Source: an uncultured Methylocystaceae bacterium (GTDB taxonomy: Bacteria; Pseudomonadota; Alphaproteobacteria; Rhizobiales; Beijerinckiaceae). From it: a stretch of DNA of 64,000 bases. Position numbers and translations under genes: made by a program. Numbering within the stretch: position 1 is the first letter of the stretch; each line of letters starts with the position of its first letter. The notes below the pieces were generated by a model. The model searched no databases, had not been told where the DNA came from, and was given only the letters and a program-made list of their open reading frames with translations. The stretch covers positions 62,001-126,000 of the forward strand of contig CAIQCB010000057.1 of NCBI GenBank assembly GCA_903870245.1, given 5' to 3'. This document shows, piece after piece, positions 1-9,911 of this stretch.

Positions 1-285
1 AAATCCACCAATCCCTAATCCCCCAATAGTAATAGGATAGGATTTTCCTTTGTAATTAAGCTTTCCTCCGCCCAATGCTCCCGAGCCTATAAAGGCGATC
101 TGAATCTGTTGAAATTGAACTGTGGCCGAGGGTGTCCCTGAGGGCTGGTCTTCAGCATGTGCGAGACGCACGAAAGGAGTGGATAGCAATAACGAGGTTC
201 CTGCAATGACGCCGGCAAATAAAATAGCACGTCTAGTTATAATTCTAGATTTTTTTGAGTAAGGGTATGTTTGGGTTGCAGGCAT
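1..285 (-). CDS. Secreted protein of unknown function (3' part outside window)
   Basis: The reverse strand reads open from an ATG at 285 to the window edge, giving 95 residues of an incomplete protein. An AAAGGA ribosome-binding site lies just upstream of the ATG. The N-terminus is a signal sequence: a basic stretch with a twin arginine (ITRRAILFAG), a hydrophobic core and an AHA-type cleavage site around residue 45. The mature part has glycine-rich segments (IGSGALGGG, TIGGLGIGG), suggesting a small beta-rich exported protein. The twin arginine could make it a Tat substrate, but the motif is not a full consensus. I cannot name the family with confidence, and the rest of the gene lies before base 1. 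Confidence 0.6.
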   Translation of the reverse strand, partial: MPATQTYPYSKKSRIITRRAILFAGVIAGTSLLLSTPFVRLAHAEDQPSGTPSATVQFQQIQIAFIGSGALGGGKLNYKGKSYPITIGGLGIGGF

Positions 286-1604
286 CTTCGTTCCTTTCGA
301 TCATGTCCAGGTGGGTTAAGATTCACGAATCGAATGTAGTGTGCGCGAACAGTTTTATTGAGTAGACTATATACCAGCCGCAATCACAAGCGAGGGCGGT
401 TACTGAAGGCGGCAGACTGTTATCCTAACATCTCCGTATAGCACTTTATTCAGCCTATAATCAAATTCGACTACGGTTTTTGGCAGACCACAGGTTCAGA
501 CGCCCTGTAAGCGAGGCTAAGGGTCGTGGAAACCCGCCCCAAACAGTATAAAATGGCGCATTAGCTGTCATCAAGGCAATGAACTCCTTCTCATCTAAAT
601 TATAACAAACAGACGTAAATTATGCTAGATAATTAATATGCCATACTGCAGTTGAAATTTATCAACGGTATGAGGGATAATAGAACCCAAGGAGATAAAA
701 TGTAGTCTTACTAGGTCAAAAAGCTATCTTAAACGTGAAAGTAAAACCAAAATTGCCCCTATCGCTTTCACAGAATTGCACATCTTTCAGTAGATACGCG
801 GCTTCCTTGAATAATCTGTGCAAACTCAGAGCTTTCTCGTTAAGATGCGATTGACGAGCCAAGCGCTATACATAAATACTGTTTATGAAGGTTGCTACTA
901 ACGAAATTCGGATTTGTTGCAGTTCGCTAGTTTGGCTCAGGTCGTGGCGGATTGTGTTACACATTAGGCCTGCATCTTTGCGCTAAGACGATGACATCCT
1001 TCAGTTAAGGCTAACCAGAGATCACGCCAACGCCGTTTCAACAATAACCGCAGCGGCGTCCGGAGCTCGCGTTTCCTTTATTAGTATCGGGCCCCACGGG
1101 ATAAAAAATTGTGCAATTAAACAGTGGCAGTGCTCGCGACCTTTGAGGCGTTAGCCATGTTAAGATTTGAAGCAATTCGGTTGAGTAAAAACTTTTGAAA
1201 GCTCGGAGATATCGTCTTCATCGTCGAGTGAGATAAAAAAGTGATTCGGGGGTGTTTGCGAAATTAACAACTCAAAGTGCTACTCTGTCATAATTTGGTT
1301 CTATGGCTAGGATGTTGAGAAGCGCTCTTGGCTCGGTCGCCGTCCACTATGGCCGCATTAGTGGTCCCGGAACCTTAATGATAAAATAACATTCTAAAGC
1401 CCGTGGCTTTGCTTGGAGTTACGCACTTTTTGATATATACAGTGAATGCCTGTTATGCCGTAGTTGGCCCCATTTCGCGAACTCTAAAACACTGATTTTC
1501 AATGAGATCTATCAGGGAAGCACATATGCATTATATTTATCTTTTGCCGATCGAATATCATCTAAACGTATGATCTTCTCTACTCTTGTCGGGAATCATC
1601 TTCG
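286..1604. other. Gene-poor spacer, about 1.3 kb
   Basis: No reading frame of gene-like length or composition is seen on either strand, and no tRNA, terminator or repeat array is apparent. The sequence mixes AT-rich and more GC-rich patches, as expected of decayed accessory DNA. It separates the reverse-strand secreted protein from the forward metallophosphoesterase. Confidence 0.5.
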
Positions 1605-2402
1605 ATGCGCTGGCTAATCATCTCGGATTTTCATTATGGTTTACCGCAGTTCGATTGGCTTCTTGGTGTTGCCCCACAATTCGATCTCATCATCTTCGCT
1701 GGAGACGCTCTCGACGCCGGCTCCATTGTGGATTATGGCGCTCAGGTTGTAGTCGTGCGAAAATATCTAGAGAGACTTGCTAATATTACGCGTGTGATTT
1801 TCTGTTCCGGAAATCATGATTTGAATGCCAAATTGGAGACCGGAGAAAAAATCGCTCTTTGGATTGAAGATATTCGTGACTGTGGCGTTGTCTGTGATGG
1901 TGAAGCGGTCATCATCGAAGATATAATTTTTTCTGCATTACCATGGTGGGATGGCCCATATATCAAGCAGAAACTCCTCGCGCAGCTTGCTTCGGATGCA
2001 GAGCGTCGTCAGGGGCGACGCTGGGTATGGGTGCATCACGCACCACCGCGTAATTCACCTACGAGCTGGACGGGTAAACAAAGTTTCGGGGACATTGAGC
2101 TAGTAGAATGGATCGCTAGTTATGCCCCAGACTTCGTGATTACTGGTCATATTCATCAGTCTCCATTTGTTGCCGACGGTTCCTGGGCAGATCGGCTTGG
2201 ATCAACTTGGGTTGTCAACGCCGGACGATATTATGGCTCCCCTCCAGCCTATGTCGTTGTTGATACTTTCCAAAATGAAGCTCTTTGGTTATCGGCGATG
2301 GGTGGGCAATTAGTGAGGCTTAATGAGCCGCTCAAGCGACCGATCGCACCACTAATGGCTCTACCAAATTGGTTTGAGCGTATGCCTGCCTCGGCGGTTT
2401 AA
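1605..2402 (+). CDS. Calcineurin-like metallophosphoesterase
   Basis: This 265-residue protein carries the complete metallophosphoesterase signature in order: DFH near residue 8, GDALD near 34, GNHD near 69, HHAP near 146 and GHIH near 185. These residues bind a two-metal centre that hydrolyses phosphomono- or phosphodiesters. There is no signal peptide, so it is probably cytosolic. The ATG at 1605 gives a start only seven residues before the first metal ligand, as in compact family members. The substrate cannot be read from sequence. The gene ends tail-to-tail with, and overlaps by four bases, a reverse-strand cyclic-nucleotide-binding protein. A cyclic-nucleotide phosphodiesterase role is therefore conceivable, but that is inference. 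Confidence 0.85.
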   Translation: MRWLIISDFHYGLPQFDWLLGVAPQFDLIIFAGDALDAGSIVDYGAQVVVVRKYLERLANITRVIFCSGNHDLNAKLETGEKIALWIEDIRDCGVVCDGEAVIIEDIIFSALPWWDGPYIKQKLLAQLASDAERRQGRRWVWVHHAPPRNSPTSWTGKQSFGDIELVEWIASYAPDFVITGHIHQSPFVADGSWADRLGSTWVVNAGRYYGSPPAYVVVDTFQNEALWLSAMGGQLVRLNEPLKRPIAPLMALPNWFERMPASAV

Positions 2403-2911
2403 TCCATGTATCCATCACGATCAGAGGCTGAATGAGATGTGTTTATGCCCTGCTGATGCATGAGTGTCTCCAATACTTCTCCAACGAGTTCCAGATGATT
2501 GCCGGCGCCAGTGAACTGTTGTTTTATATCCACGAGATAGGTGGTGGCGGCATTGAGTCTCCTCGCCAGAAGACGCGCTAAAAGTAATGACAGCCCCGGA
2601 TGCGACGACAAAAAGCTTGCGCCGTCCTCAACAGCGCGGACTTTAGCTTGGCCGACAGCACGAACTGTCGCAGTATGAGGCGAATCCAGCAGCACAGCCA
2701 TCTCGCCGATCAGTGAACCTGGCTCCGTAAGCAGCGCAACCTCCGTATCACCCCGTAAAACAACCAGCCTTCCTTCGACCAGTGCATACAAGTGACCAGT
2801 TTTGTCCCCCTCGCGCAGTAACACATCTCCGTCGCCAAATACGCGAAGCGGCGCTTCGTCAAAATGAACCAATATCATCCGCATGTATTCACCCTCTTGT
2901 GCGGTTAACAT
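2399..2911 (-). CDS. Small cyclic-nucleotide-binding-domain protein
   Basis: This 170-residue protein is one cNMP-binding (CAP_ED) domain followed by a short helical tail. The beta-roll is clear from about residue 20 (GDVLLREGDKTGHLYALVEGR), and the phosphate-binding cassette is GEMAVLLDSPHTATV near residues 69-83. The arginine that normally grips the cyclic phosphate is replaced by histidine (SPHTA instead of SPRTA), so ligand binding may be altered or lost. No DNA-binding helix-turn-helix follows, so it is not a Crp/Fnr transcription factor. A second Met at residue 10 is an alternative start. It converges on the metallophosphoesterase gene with a four-base overlap. Confidence 0.75.
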   Translation of the reverse strand: MLTAQEGEYMRMILVHFDEAPLRVFGDGDVLLREGDKTGHLYALVEGRLVVLRGDTEVALLTEPGSLIGEMAVLLDSPHTATVRAVGQAKVRAVEDGASFLSSHPGLSLLLARLLARRLNAATTYLVDIKQQFTGAGNHLELVGEVLETLMHQQGINTSHSASDRDGYMD

Positions 2912-3830
2912 ACTCGATATGACATTTATCGATTGAGTAAATAAGATATTTATAAAGAGGTAATTTTATGAATGTAAATATCAAAGGCTGAACGCTAGAA
3001 ATTCATAGACTAAGAGCGCCGAAGGTGTGGCTGCTGATCCCGGCGGGGATTTGATGCTTCAATGTGGCGATTTTAACGCATCCTTCAAGATAAGTGGCCT
3101 ATCACTTGATAAGGTAAGAATTAACGGTCTAGACCACGCAAAGCGTATGTTTGAGGAGAATGATCTCTCGGTGTCTGTTCAAAGCATACTTACCAGGAAG
3201 ACTCGAAAATATTAAGGGATAATGGGTAAGGCATAGAGCTCGCTAGTTCCGTTCAAGCGGCGCTTGTAACAGTTCTTCCAAAAGGTTTACTTATCCAGAT
3301 TGCCCTGTTCAATATCGTTAATTTGCAAAAGAAACAGATGAGTTACCTGGTATCTTTCTTTGCGATATGGACTAAGTGTCTAAAATAATTGAATTTACAA
3401 GTGTTTAGTTTGCAGGCGCTTCGATTTTACCGATGAATGCTGACAACTTTGATTTGCAAAAAATTTTTAGATAATTGAACGGTATGTTATCGCATACCAT
3501 TTATACATCTAGATTTCGCCATTAACCTTTTTTCAAAATTCTAATTATAAATGACAACAATAAGTGTGCTGGATTATCCTTTACCCATGCACAACATTAA
3601 TTTAATCATGAGACTCGAAATCCCGTAGAGGTTTACAAATTAATTTAAACAAGTCACTATTAGACTGAAATATTTGAAAATTGATTATCAATGAGTAATC
3701 AGCTATACAGCTAGAGTCAGCAGATATGCCTAAGTGTCTAAATCATTATGTGGTTCCCGGGGAAAGACTTGTGCTTTGTTTGAACTATAATTATAGATTC
3801 TGGTTGGGATTACTCATGGAATAACTGGAT
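2912..3830. other. AT-rich spacer with a doubtful 62-codon frame
   Basis: This spacer of about 0.9 kb is very AT-rich. The only frame of note runs 3027-3215 from a GTG and lacks a good ribosome-binding site, so I do not call it. The 12-base sequence taagtgtctaaa occurs twice in the same orientation, at 3373 and 3731, each preceded by a GATATG. The second copy lies about 100 bases before the glutaminase start and could belong to its promoter region. Confidence 0.4.
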
Positions 3831-5642
3831 ATGAATACGCCGCTACAAAAATTGCTAGAAAATTGCTACGATGACCTACTTGGTGATCTATCAGGCAAAG
3901 TAGCCGACTACATACCTGAACTCTCTAAGTCTGATCCTAAGAGGTTTGGTATAAGTCTGACAACCTTGGACGGACATATCTACGATATTGGAGATAGTCA
4001 ATTTCCTTTTACAATCCAATCAATTTCTAAAGCTTTTGTATTCTCAATGGCCTTGGAAAATCTTGGTTCCAACCATGTCGAAAGCGTCATTGGCGTAGAG
4101 CCGAGCGGTGAAGCGTTCAATGCTATTCGGTTAACTGCGGACAACAGGCCTTTTAATCCCATGGTCAACGCCGGGGCAATCGCTTGTACAGGGTTAATTG
4201 TTGCTACAGAGGGAAAAAAAGCATTTGATAAAATCCATGAAACATTAAGCCGCTTTGCAGGTAGAAAACTGGGAGTTGACGAGGAGGTTTATCGTTCTGA
4301 GAGTTTAACGGGAGATCGCAATCGCGCCATTGCATGGTTGCTGCGAAATTATTCACGATTACCGGAAAATGTAGATTTGGTTTTAGATGTATACTTCAAA
4401 CAATGTTCAATACTTGTTACGTCCCATGATCTTTCTGTAATGGCGGCTACTTTGGCAAATAGCGGAATCAATCCTGTAACAGGGGAGCAAATTATTTCGC
4501 CTTATGTTGTTGCTCGTACACTATCGGTGATGACCAGTTCAGGCATGTACGACTATGCTGGTCAGTGGTTATATAAAGTTGGGATGCCAGCAAAAAGCGG
4601 TGTTGGTGGAGGGATAATTGCTAGTTTACCTGCTACTTTGGGTCTTGGAACCTATTCTCCGAATCTTGATAGTTATGGTAACAGTGTTCGTGGCATTAGG
4701 GTTTGCGAAAAAATTTCATCTTACTTGAACCTTCATGTCTTGAGCCAAAAAACTGATATTAAAACATGTATTCTTGCTGATTATGGACTATCTGGAATTA
4801 GCTCACGACGCAGTCGCAGACATGAGGAAGTAAATATACTACAAGATCATCATGATGAGGTTCGTATAATTGAACTTATTGGCGCACTTACATTTGCTAC
4901 AATGGACTATGTTTCTCGTGCAGTAATTACATCTTCCGCGAATCTTAAATATTTAATTTTGGATTTAAGACGAGTTTCTGGCATAACTGATGCAGCAAAA
5001 ATATTACTAAATTCACTTCAAAATGATGTTGAGCATAATGGTATCTATATTATTTTCTCTGGAAGAACGATTAGCTCCGATGATCTTAATCATATCGCCT
5101 CAAAAAATACATTATTAAAAAATCTTAATTTCCGAATTTTAGATGAAGCTATTGAATGGGTTGAGGATGATATTATCAAGCGCTATGCTGAATTGTTGAA
5201 TCCCAATGAATTGGTTTCCTTAAGCGAGCAATTTCTTCTTGCTGGCTTTACAGACAAGGAAATTGAGACTATTTCAGGCCTATGTATTGAAAGAAATTAT
5301 AAATCAGGTGAGCAAATTCTCTTTGCTGGGGATTCATCGAAATCATTCTATTTTCTTCTATTAGGTAAAGTAAGCGTAAGATTACGTAGTGGTATTCGCT
5401 TATCATCTCTTTCAGCAGGAATGAGTTTTGGTGAGATGGCTTTATTAGAAAATTTGCGGAGCGCAGATGTATGGGCGGATACTGATGTTAGATGCCTTGA
5501 ATTAACATTGCATGCGTATAACAATTTTACAAAAGCATTTCCTGAATGTGGGGAAAAATTAATGAAAAATGGGGCTTTGTTATTAAGTCAACGATTAAGA
5601 ATGGCAAACGCCAAAGTTGACATACTTTCATCCTCAAATTAG
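3831..5642 (+). CDS. glsA: Glutaminase fused to STAS and cyclic-nucleotide-binding domains
   Basis: This 603-residue protein has three parts. Residues about 1-310 are a glutaminase A (serine-dependent beta-lactamase fold), with the catalytic S64-x-x-K67 in QSISKAF plus NPMVNAGAI and KSGVGGGI motifs. It should hydrolyse glutamine to glutamate and ammonia. Residues about 343-445 resemble a STAS domain (LKYLILDLRRVSGI and following). Residues about 470-595 form a cNMP-binding roll with an intact cassette, GEMALLENLRSADV, keeping the phosphate-binding arginine. Plain bacterial glutaminases are about 310 residues, so the C-terminal half is probably regulatory. The gene is AT-rich compared with the core genome further right and stands alone, upstream of a dead IS5 element. 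Confidence 0.9.
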   Translation: MNTPLQKLLENCYDDLLGDLSGKVADYIPELSKSDPKRFGISLTTLDGHIYDIGDSQFPFTIQSISKAFVFSMALENLGSNHVESVIGVEPSGEAFNAIRLTADNRPFNPMVNAGAIACTGLIVATEGKKAFDKIHETLSRFAGRKLGVDEEVYRSESLTGDRNRAIAWLLRNYSRLPENVDLVLDVYFKQCSILVTSHDLSVMAATLANSGINPVTGEQIISPYVVARTLSVMTSSGMYDYAGQWLYKVGMPAKSGVGGGIIASLPATLGLGTYSPNLDSYGNSVRGIRVCEKISSYLNLHVLSQKTDIKTCILADYGLSGISSRRSRRHEEVNILQDHHDEVRIIELIGALTFATMDYVSRAVITSSANLKYLILDLRRVSGITDAAKILLNSLQNDVEHNGIYIIFSGRTISSDDLNHIASKNTLLKNLNFRILDEAIEWVEDDIIKRYAELLNPNELVSLSEQFLLAGFTDKEIETISGLCIERNYKSGEQILFAGDSSKSFYFLLLGKVSVRLRSGIRLSSLSAGMSFGEMALLENLRSADVWADTDVRCLELTLHAYNNFTKAFPECGEKLMKNGALLLSQRLRMANAKVDILSSSN

Positions 5643-5706
5643 ATTTAAAGTGAAAAATTCAACCATATCATGGTATCGAAATATCTAGGGTCCGGACTCA
5701 ATTATC

Positions 5707-6462
5707 TTAGATCCAGTAAGCGAGGGTAGCGACGCAACAGAGCGCTGAAAAGTAATTTTGTGCGAGCTTGTCATATCTTGTTGCGATGCGTCTGAAGTCT
5801 TTCAGCCTGCAAAAGCATTGTCGACAACATTTCTACCCTTGTAGACTTTTTTGTCGTGGCGGATTTTCTTTTTCGGTTGCTCTGGCCCGGAATGACAGGC
5901 TTGATGCCGTGCTTCTTGAGGAACGCGCGGATGGCGTCCGTGTCATAGCCCTTGTCGGCGAGGAGTTGTTTGACGCCGGGGATCAGACTGACGCATTCCT
6001 CGGCCATTACACAATCGGCGTTGTTGCCCGGCGTGAGGACAAAGGCCCACGGCCGGCACTGTTCGTCGACCACCGCGTGGATCTTGCTGTTGCGTCCGCC
6101 CTTCGTAAGCTTGATCGCCTCAAAATCAGCCCCCCTTTTCTACCATTGGGGCTGCGGTGAATTTTGACACGGCCACTATTAAGTGAGGCCGTTTTTGGGG
6201 GCTCGGATGGTCCAGCGACGCATTCGAATATCTTTTGCCAAACGCCTTTTTCGCTCCAGAGGGAGGAGCGATTATAGATGGTCTTGTGCGGACCGTATTC
6301 TTTGGGGCAATCCTGCCAGCGGCAACCAAATTTCAGAACATGCATGATCCCGCTTAAAATGCGGCGATCATCCTGACGTCTGGGGCCGAGCTAGTTAACA
6401 GGCAGGTGCGGAATGATTTTCGACCTCTGCGCATCACTGAACCAAAACAGGTTGGTGTCCAT
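5707..6462 (-). pseudogene. Degenerate IS5-family transposase
   Basis: The reverse strand encodes a recognisable IS5-family (IS427-like) transposase broken into several frames. It begins at an ATG at 6462 (MDTNLFWFSDAQ), meets an in-frame TAG after 23 codons, and continues as HVLKFGCRWQDCPKEYGPHK. It then changes frame near 6170 and 6030, and again near 5800 to reach the conserved end LKDFRRIATRYDKLA and a TAA at 5707. The fragment around 5771-6073 retains the GYDTDAIRAFLKKHGI region. One element end probably lies near 5684-5700 (agggtccggactcaatt). I could not find a matching inverted end on the other side, so the element is truncated as well as frameshifted. Confidence 0.8.
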
Positions 6463-6662
6463 GGCTGCGGCCCCAATCGATTGAACAAACCACTGAATCA
6501 AAACATGGTTAATTAGGTCTTAACCCTAGTAAGTCTTGAGAATAGCCTTTTCTATAGCATGTACTTAGTCCGATAGGAGTCGCTTATTGTAGCTATGTGC
6601 GATCTACTTAATGAGGATACGATATTCATTCTCTTTGCCACATAGAATTCGGGGATAATTAT

Positions 6663-7178
6663 TCAAAATTTGGCTTTATTGTCATCAAAAAACAGGTTGA
6701 TTTTGTGTATTTTTTGCAGTTCTTCCAATGTATTTGTTAATTCGTTAGCTGTTGTTGAATAAATAAGCTCTATCAATTTATGCGCTTTGCGTAATTCTTC
6801 TTCAAGAAACTGATTTCGGAGAGAAAGACTAGAGTTTACAAGTGTCAGTTCTTTTATCTCTGTTTTAAGACCGTTGCCTTGTTGAAATGCATTTATTGAA
6901 ATAGTATCGAGTTTTTGTGTAAGTTTTTGTAATTCTTCCTGAAATTCAAGTACTTTTTTGCGTTCAGAAAATAAATCAGATTGAAGTGTTGAAATTTTTT
7001 TTTCAGCTCGAATCTTTATTTCATGATTATTATGAGCAAATTCATTCATAATGGATGAGCATGCTCGCACGGTATCGACCAATTTTATTACATCAATTCC
7101 TGCCGGGACGCGGAGATCTATTTCAAGGTCGGCATTAACATCTGGATTAAATTGAGGAGCATCCGTTTCGTGGTTCAT
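6663..7178 (-). CDS. Coiled-coil protein A of a three-member paralogous set
   Basis: This protein of about 171 residues is almost entirely predicted coiled coil, rich in Lys, Glu, Leu and Asn, with no signal peptide or membrane segment. The ATG at 7178 is preferred to an upstream TTG at 7190. After a short acidic N-terminus comes a helix (GIDVIKLVDTVRACSSIMNE), then heptad-like sequence, and a C-terminal segment ending FFDDNKAKF. The same layout occurs in the proteins at 7899-8558 and 11598-12266: a helical head, a basic IxxxAEKKI-type segment, a coiled coil, and a closing helix followed by an acidic tail. It is the shortest and most diverged of the three. It sits alone between AT-rich spacers. 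I do not recognise the family. Confidence 0.65.
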   Translation of the reverse strand: MNHETDAPQFNPDVNADLEIDLRVPAGIDVIKLVDTVRACSSIMNEFAHNNHEIKIRAEKKISTLQSDLFSERKKVLEFQEELQKLTQKLDTISINAFQQGNGLKTEIKELTLVNSSLSLRNQFLEEELRKAHKLIELIYSTTANELTNTLEELQKIHKINLFFDDNKAKF

Positions 7179-7898
7179 TGTGACCGCCAATTTTAGACCA
7201 ATTTAAAGGTTTGTTGCTTTATTTCAACTGCAAAGTATTTCGATTAAAAAGATATTTTGAATTAATTAAATTAGCTCTTCCGAGCTCGTCTCAATAATAA
7301 GATTATGTTATTTTATCGCTGATACGTCTTTAATGTTTTATATTCTATTAATCGAGAAATATAATCCTAATTAAAATTTAACTATTGCCAATTGCTACAA
7401 TTCTAGGATAAATATTGAATTATCTTTAAGCGTTGTAATCACTTTATTTGATAAGTAGACCCGTCAGCAACCAATCATCTTGAAAAATACGTCCCACAAG
7501 AACCCTCATAATTTTACTAAGGTTAAGATAATTATAAAAATATGTTAAATCAATAGCATAAGGCTGATAATGTTAATATTTTCTAGTGGCTAGCTGGAAC
7601 TATAAATGCAAATATAAATCATTTTTTAATAAAATTATACAAGAGGATAATTATTACAATAGAAATTCTCAATGCTTTTGCTTATGTCTGATGTTGATTT
7701 TATGCTTAGGCATAGCCATAGAGTTGATTATATCACCTCAATACATGTAAGGATTAACTATTCTGGTCTATTATAAGAATCTCAACATCATGAATTGTTG
7801 CATTGCTTGTATTTTTAAAATATAAGCAAATATTGGGATTGCCGCAATAATATCAAAGAGCATGTATCCTTGTCCCGCAATTCAACAATGGATTATTT
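7179..7898. other. AT-rich spacer, about 0.7 kb
   Basis: Very AT-rich sequence with no plausible reading frame on either strand. It separates coiled-coil genes A and B, which are divergently transcribed, so it should contain both promoters, although I cannot place them securely. No obvious inverted repeats or terminator-like hairpins were seen. Confidence 0.45.
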
Positions 7899-8558
7899 AT
7901 GAATAATCAATCTGACAAAAAAATTCGACAAGCTTTTCTCGACAAAATCTCCACCCAAAAAGTGGATATTAACAAACAAATTGAAGCAAAGGCTGCGCAG
8001 TCTTTAAATCTACCTGGAAGTCGGAAAGATCAAGCACTTAATGAAGACAGTCTTTTTGAAAATAACATTAGTATGGTCGATGTAATACAAGCATCCTCTC
8101 GCGCTCTTAAAATCATATCCGAGCAGAAAAAAACTATTAGCTCAAACGCAGAAAAAGCAATTGAACAGTTGCGAGATAAAATCAAACGATTGCGTGAAGA
8201 GAATGATGGTTTAACGAACAAGATTGAAAACGAACACGCAATATCATCTAATCTGAGAATGGAGCTTAAAACCGCTCTGGATGAAAGTGAAAATCGAGCT
8301 GCGCTGATTTCTGGCTTAAAAGACAAGATAACAGTCTTAGAAATTAGTAATGATTCCCTGAAAAGTCAGCTTAATCAAACCAAATTAGAATTAGAAAGCT
8401 CGAAATCTGAACTCTCTAATGTTTCTGAATTCTTTAAAACACTTAATTCTGAAATTCATACAAAGCTTATGGCTGCCCTTGAAGAGGCTAATGAAATCAT
8501 TATAGATGAAGATCCTGAATTCCATTTAAAGGATGTTGATGACTTTGAAAATGATTAG
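7899..8558 (+). CDS. Coiled-coil protein B of a three-member paralogous set
   Basis: This 219-residue acidic protein has a polar N-terminus of about 55 residues, then VDVIQASSRALKIISEQKK and SNAEKAIEQLRDKIKRL (about 60-100). A long coiled coil follows to about 185, then LNSEIHTKLMAALEEA and an acidic tail (DEDPEFHLKDVDDFEND). The segment ALKIISEQKKTISSNAEKAI aligns with IIKIISDKNKIIESNAKYAI of protein C at 11598-12266, and EIHTKL aligns with EINSKL, so the two are clear paralogues. There is no signal peptide or membrane span, so a cytosolic structural or scaffold role is plausible. The first ATG after a long AT-rich leader was chosen. Function unknown. Confidence 0.7.
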   Translation: MNNQSDKKIRQAFLDKISTQKVDINKQIEAKAAQSLNLPGSRKDQALNEDSLFENNISMVDVIQASSRALKIISEQKKTISSNAEKAIEQLRDKIKRLREENDGLTNKIENEHAISSNLRMELKTALDESENRAALISGLKDKITVLEISNDSLKSQLNQTKLELESSKSELSNVSEFFKTLNSEIHTKLMAALEEANEIIIDEDPEFHLKDVDDFEND

Positions 8559-8801
8559 AGCAAATATTTATCGATTTTGGGTTAATATTGATCTTCAGTG
8601 TTCGGCTATAGGTAACGATAGTAATGCAATATGAATTATCTAGATAAATATTCTATATTGTTATGAATGATAATGCGCAAATTCAAATCTCCTGATTAAA
8701 AGGTCACATAATTTCTCCTTATATGATATGGCTTGTAGTAAACCTCTGAACTGGAAGATTGAATTAGTGTTATAATTTTGAACAGCTTGCCGGTAACAAG
8801 A

Positions 8802-9515
8802 TTGGCCGGCCCCCATTGGGTGATCCAGATTGAATGTTAGTTCATTACCGGTCTTTGGGCTAGCCGCTGGGCGCCCGGCGGCGCTGGTCGGGGTTGCGTA
8901 GCCGGGCGCTCAGCGAGCAGAGCCGGTGGCCGATAGCCCAATGACGATTGCGGGCGGACCTCGTTCTAATGATGCCGTCAGTTTTCGATGACGATCTCGG
9001 CCTCCTTCAGGGAATAGAAGATCTCACCATTGAGAAGTTCATCTCGAAGCTTCGAGTTGAAGCTCTCGCAATAGCCATTTTCCCATGGGGAGCCGGGTTC
9101 GATGTAGGCGGTTCGGGGACCCAACAGCCGTGATCCACTGCTGCACGGCCGCAGCGATGAACTCTTGACCCATTGTCAGACCGGACATAGCCCGGCGCCC
9201 CCCCCCGCAGGATGAAGAGGTCCGACAGCACGTCGATCACCGCGGTCGAGTTGAGCTTGCGGTCTATGCGGATTGCCAGACACTCCCGCGTGAACTCGTT
9301 GATCACGTTGAGCATGCGGTATTTCCGCCCGTCATGTGTGCAGTCCTCGACGAAGTCGTAAGAACTGACATGATTTGGCCGCTCCGGCTGCAGCCGAATG
9401 CAGGAGCCGTCATTCAGCCATAGCCTTATCCTCTTTAGCTGATTTGCAGGAACCTTCAGCTTCTCCCGCCGCAAGAACCGCTCGACCCGTTTGAGGTTGA
9501 CCACCCAGCCGGCAG
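8802..9515 (-). pseudogene. IS3-family element remnant (orfB 3' part)
   Basis: The reverse strand carries the last two-thirds of an IS3-family orfB integrase, reading from [13 protein letters not shown] near 9500. The DDE-type core includes SYDFVEDCTHDGRKYRMLNVI and VRSDNGS. A frameshift near 9140 moves the frame to [19 protein letters not shown], and an in-frame TGA occurs at 8978-8980. The decayed frame continues to a TAA at 8837-8839. The element end is probably at about 8802-8825, where ggcccccattgggtgatcc resembles IS3-family termini. The 5' part of orfB and all of orfA are missing, cut at about 9515. The element is inactive. Confidence 0.75.
8855..8941. repeat. Nested imperfect inverted repeat inside the IS3 remnant
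   Basis: Outer arms TTGGGCTA (8855-8862) and TAGCCCAA (8934-8941) are perfect complements. Inner arms at 8865-8879 and 8901-8915 match over 14 of 15 bases, giving a strong GC-rich stem with a 21-base loop. It lies in the decayed C-terminal coding part of the IS3 orfB, so it may be an accident of GC-rich codons or a fold of the element's transcript. Confidence 0.5.
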
Positions 9516-9569
9516 AGCTGGCCCCGCAAATTCGGACAGTAGGCCAAGTGGATTTTCTGCCTGACGACA
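9510..9569 (-). mobile_element. Detached right end of a second IS3-type element
   Basis: Read on the reverse strand, this stretch contains GGCAGAAAATCCACTT, then CTGTCCGAA, then GGGGCCAGCTCT. The right end of the intact IS3 element at 10,820-10,880 contains GGCAGAAATCCACTT, CTGTCCAAA and GGAGCCACCTCT in the same order. The likeness suggests the end of a related element in opposite orientation, abutting the truncated orfB remnant. Confidence 0.5.
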
Positions 9570-9602
9570 ACGAAGATTCTCGCTGCTAATCAGGAGCATA
9601 GG

Positions 9603-9911
9603 ATGACGAAGCGAAGCCGCCGGGCGCATTCTCCGGCATTCAAGGCCAAGGTGGCGCTGGCCGCGGTCAAAGGCGAGAAAACGCTGGCCGAACTGGCGCA
9701 GCAGTTCGATGTCCATCCCAACCAGATCACCAATTGGAGGAGCCACTTGCTGGAAGGCGCGGCGGGCGTTTTAGGACAGGAGAGGAGCGAGCCGAAGGAA
9801 GCCGCCGTCGACCTGAAGGGTCTTCATGCGAAGATCGGCGAACTGACGCTGGAAAACGATTATTTATCCGGCGCGCTCACCAAGGCGGGATTGTTGGGCG
9901 CAAAAAGATGA
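9603..9911 (+). CDS. IS3-family transposase OrfA
   Basis: This 102-residue protein has the helix-turn-helix head of IS3-family OrfA proteins ([26 protein letters not shown], shown in two parts: [13 protein letters not shown] then [12 protein letters not shown]; followed by [10 protein letters not shown]), and a leucine-zipper-like C-terminal half ([15 protein letters not shown]). It binds the element ends. A good AGGAGCA ribosome-binding site precedes the ATG. Its TGA stop overlaps the ATG of orfB as ATGA, and an A5G run (gcaaaaagatg) just before it could serve as a -1 frameshift site producing the OrfAB fusion typical of the family. Confidence 0.9.
   Translation: MTKRSRRAHSPAFKAKVALAAVKGEKTLAELAQQFDVHPNQITNWRSHLLEGAAGVLGQERSEPKEAAVDLKGLHAKIGELTLENDYLSGALTKAGLLGAKR

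Noticed and set aside
3027-3215. 62-codon forward frame from a GTG
   Set aside because: No ribosome-binding site, no family character, and it lies in an AT-rich spacer.
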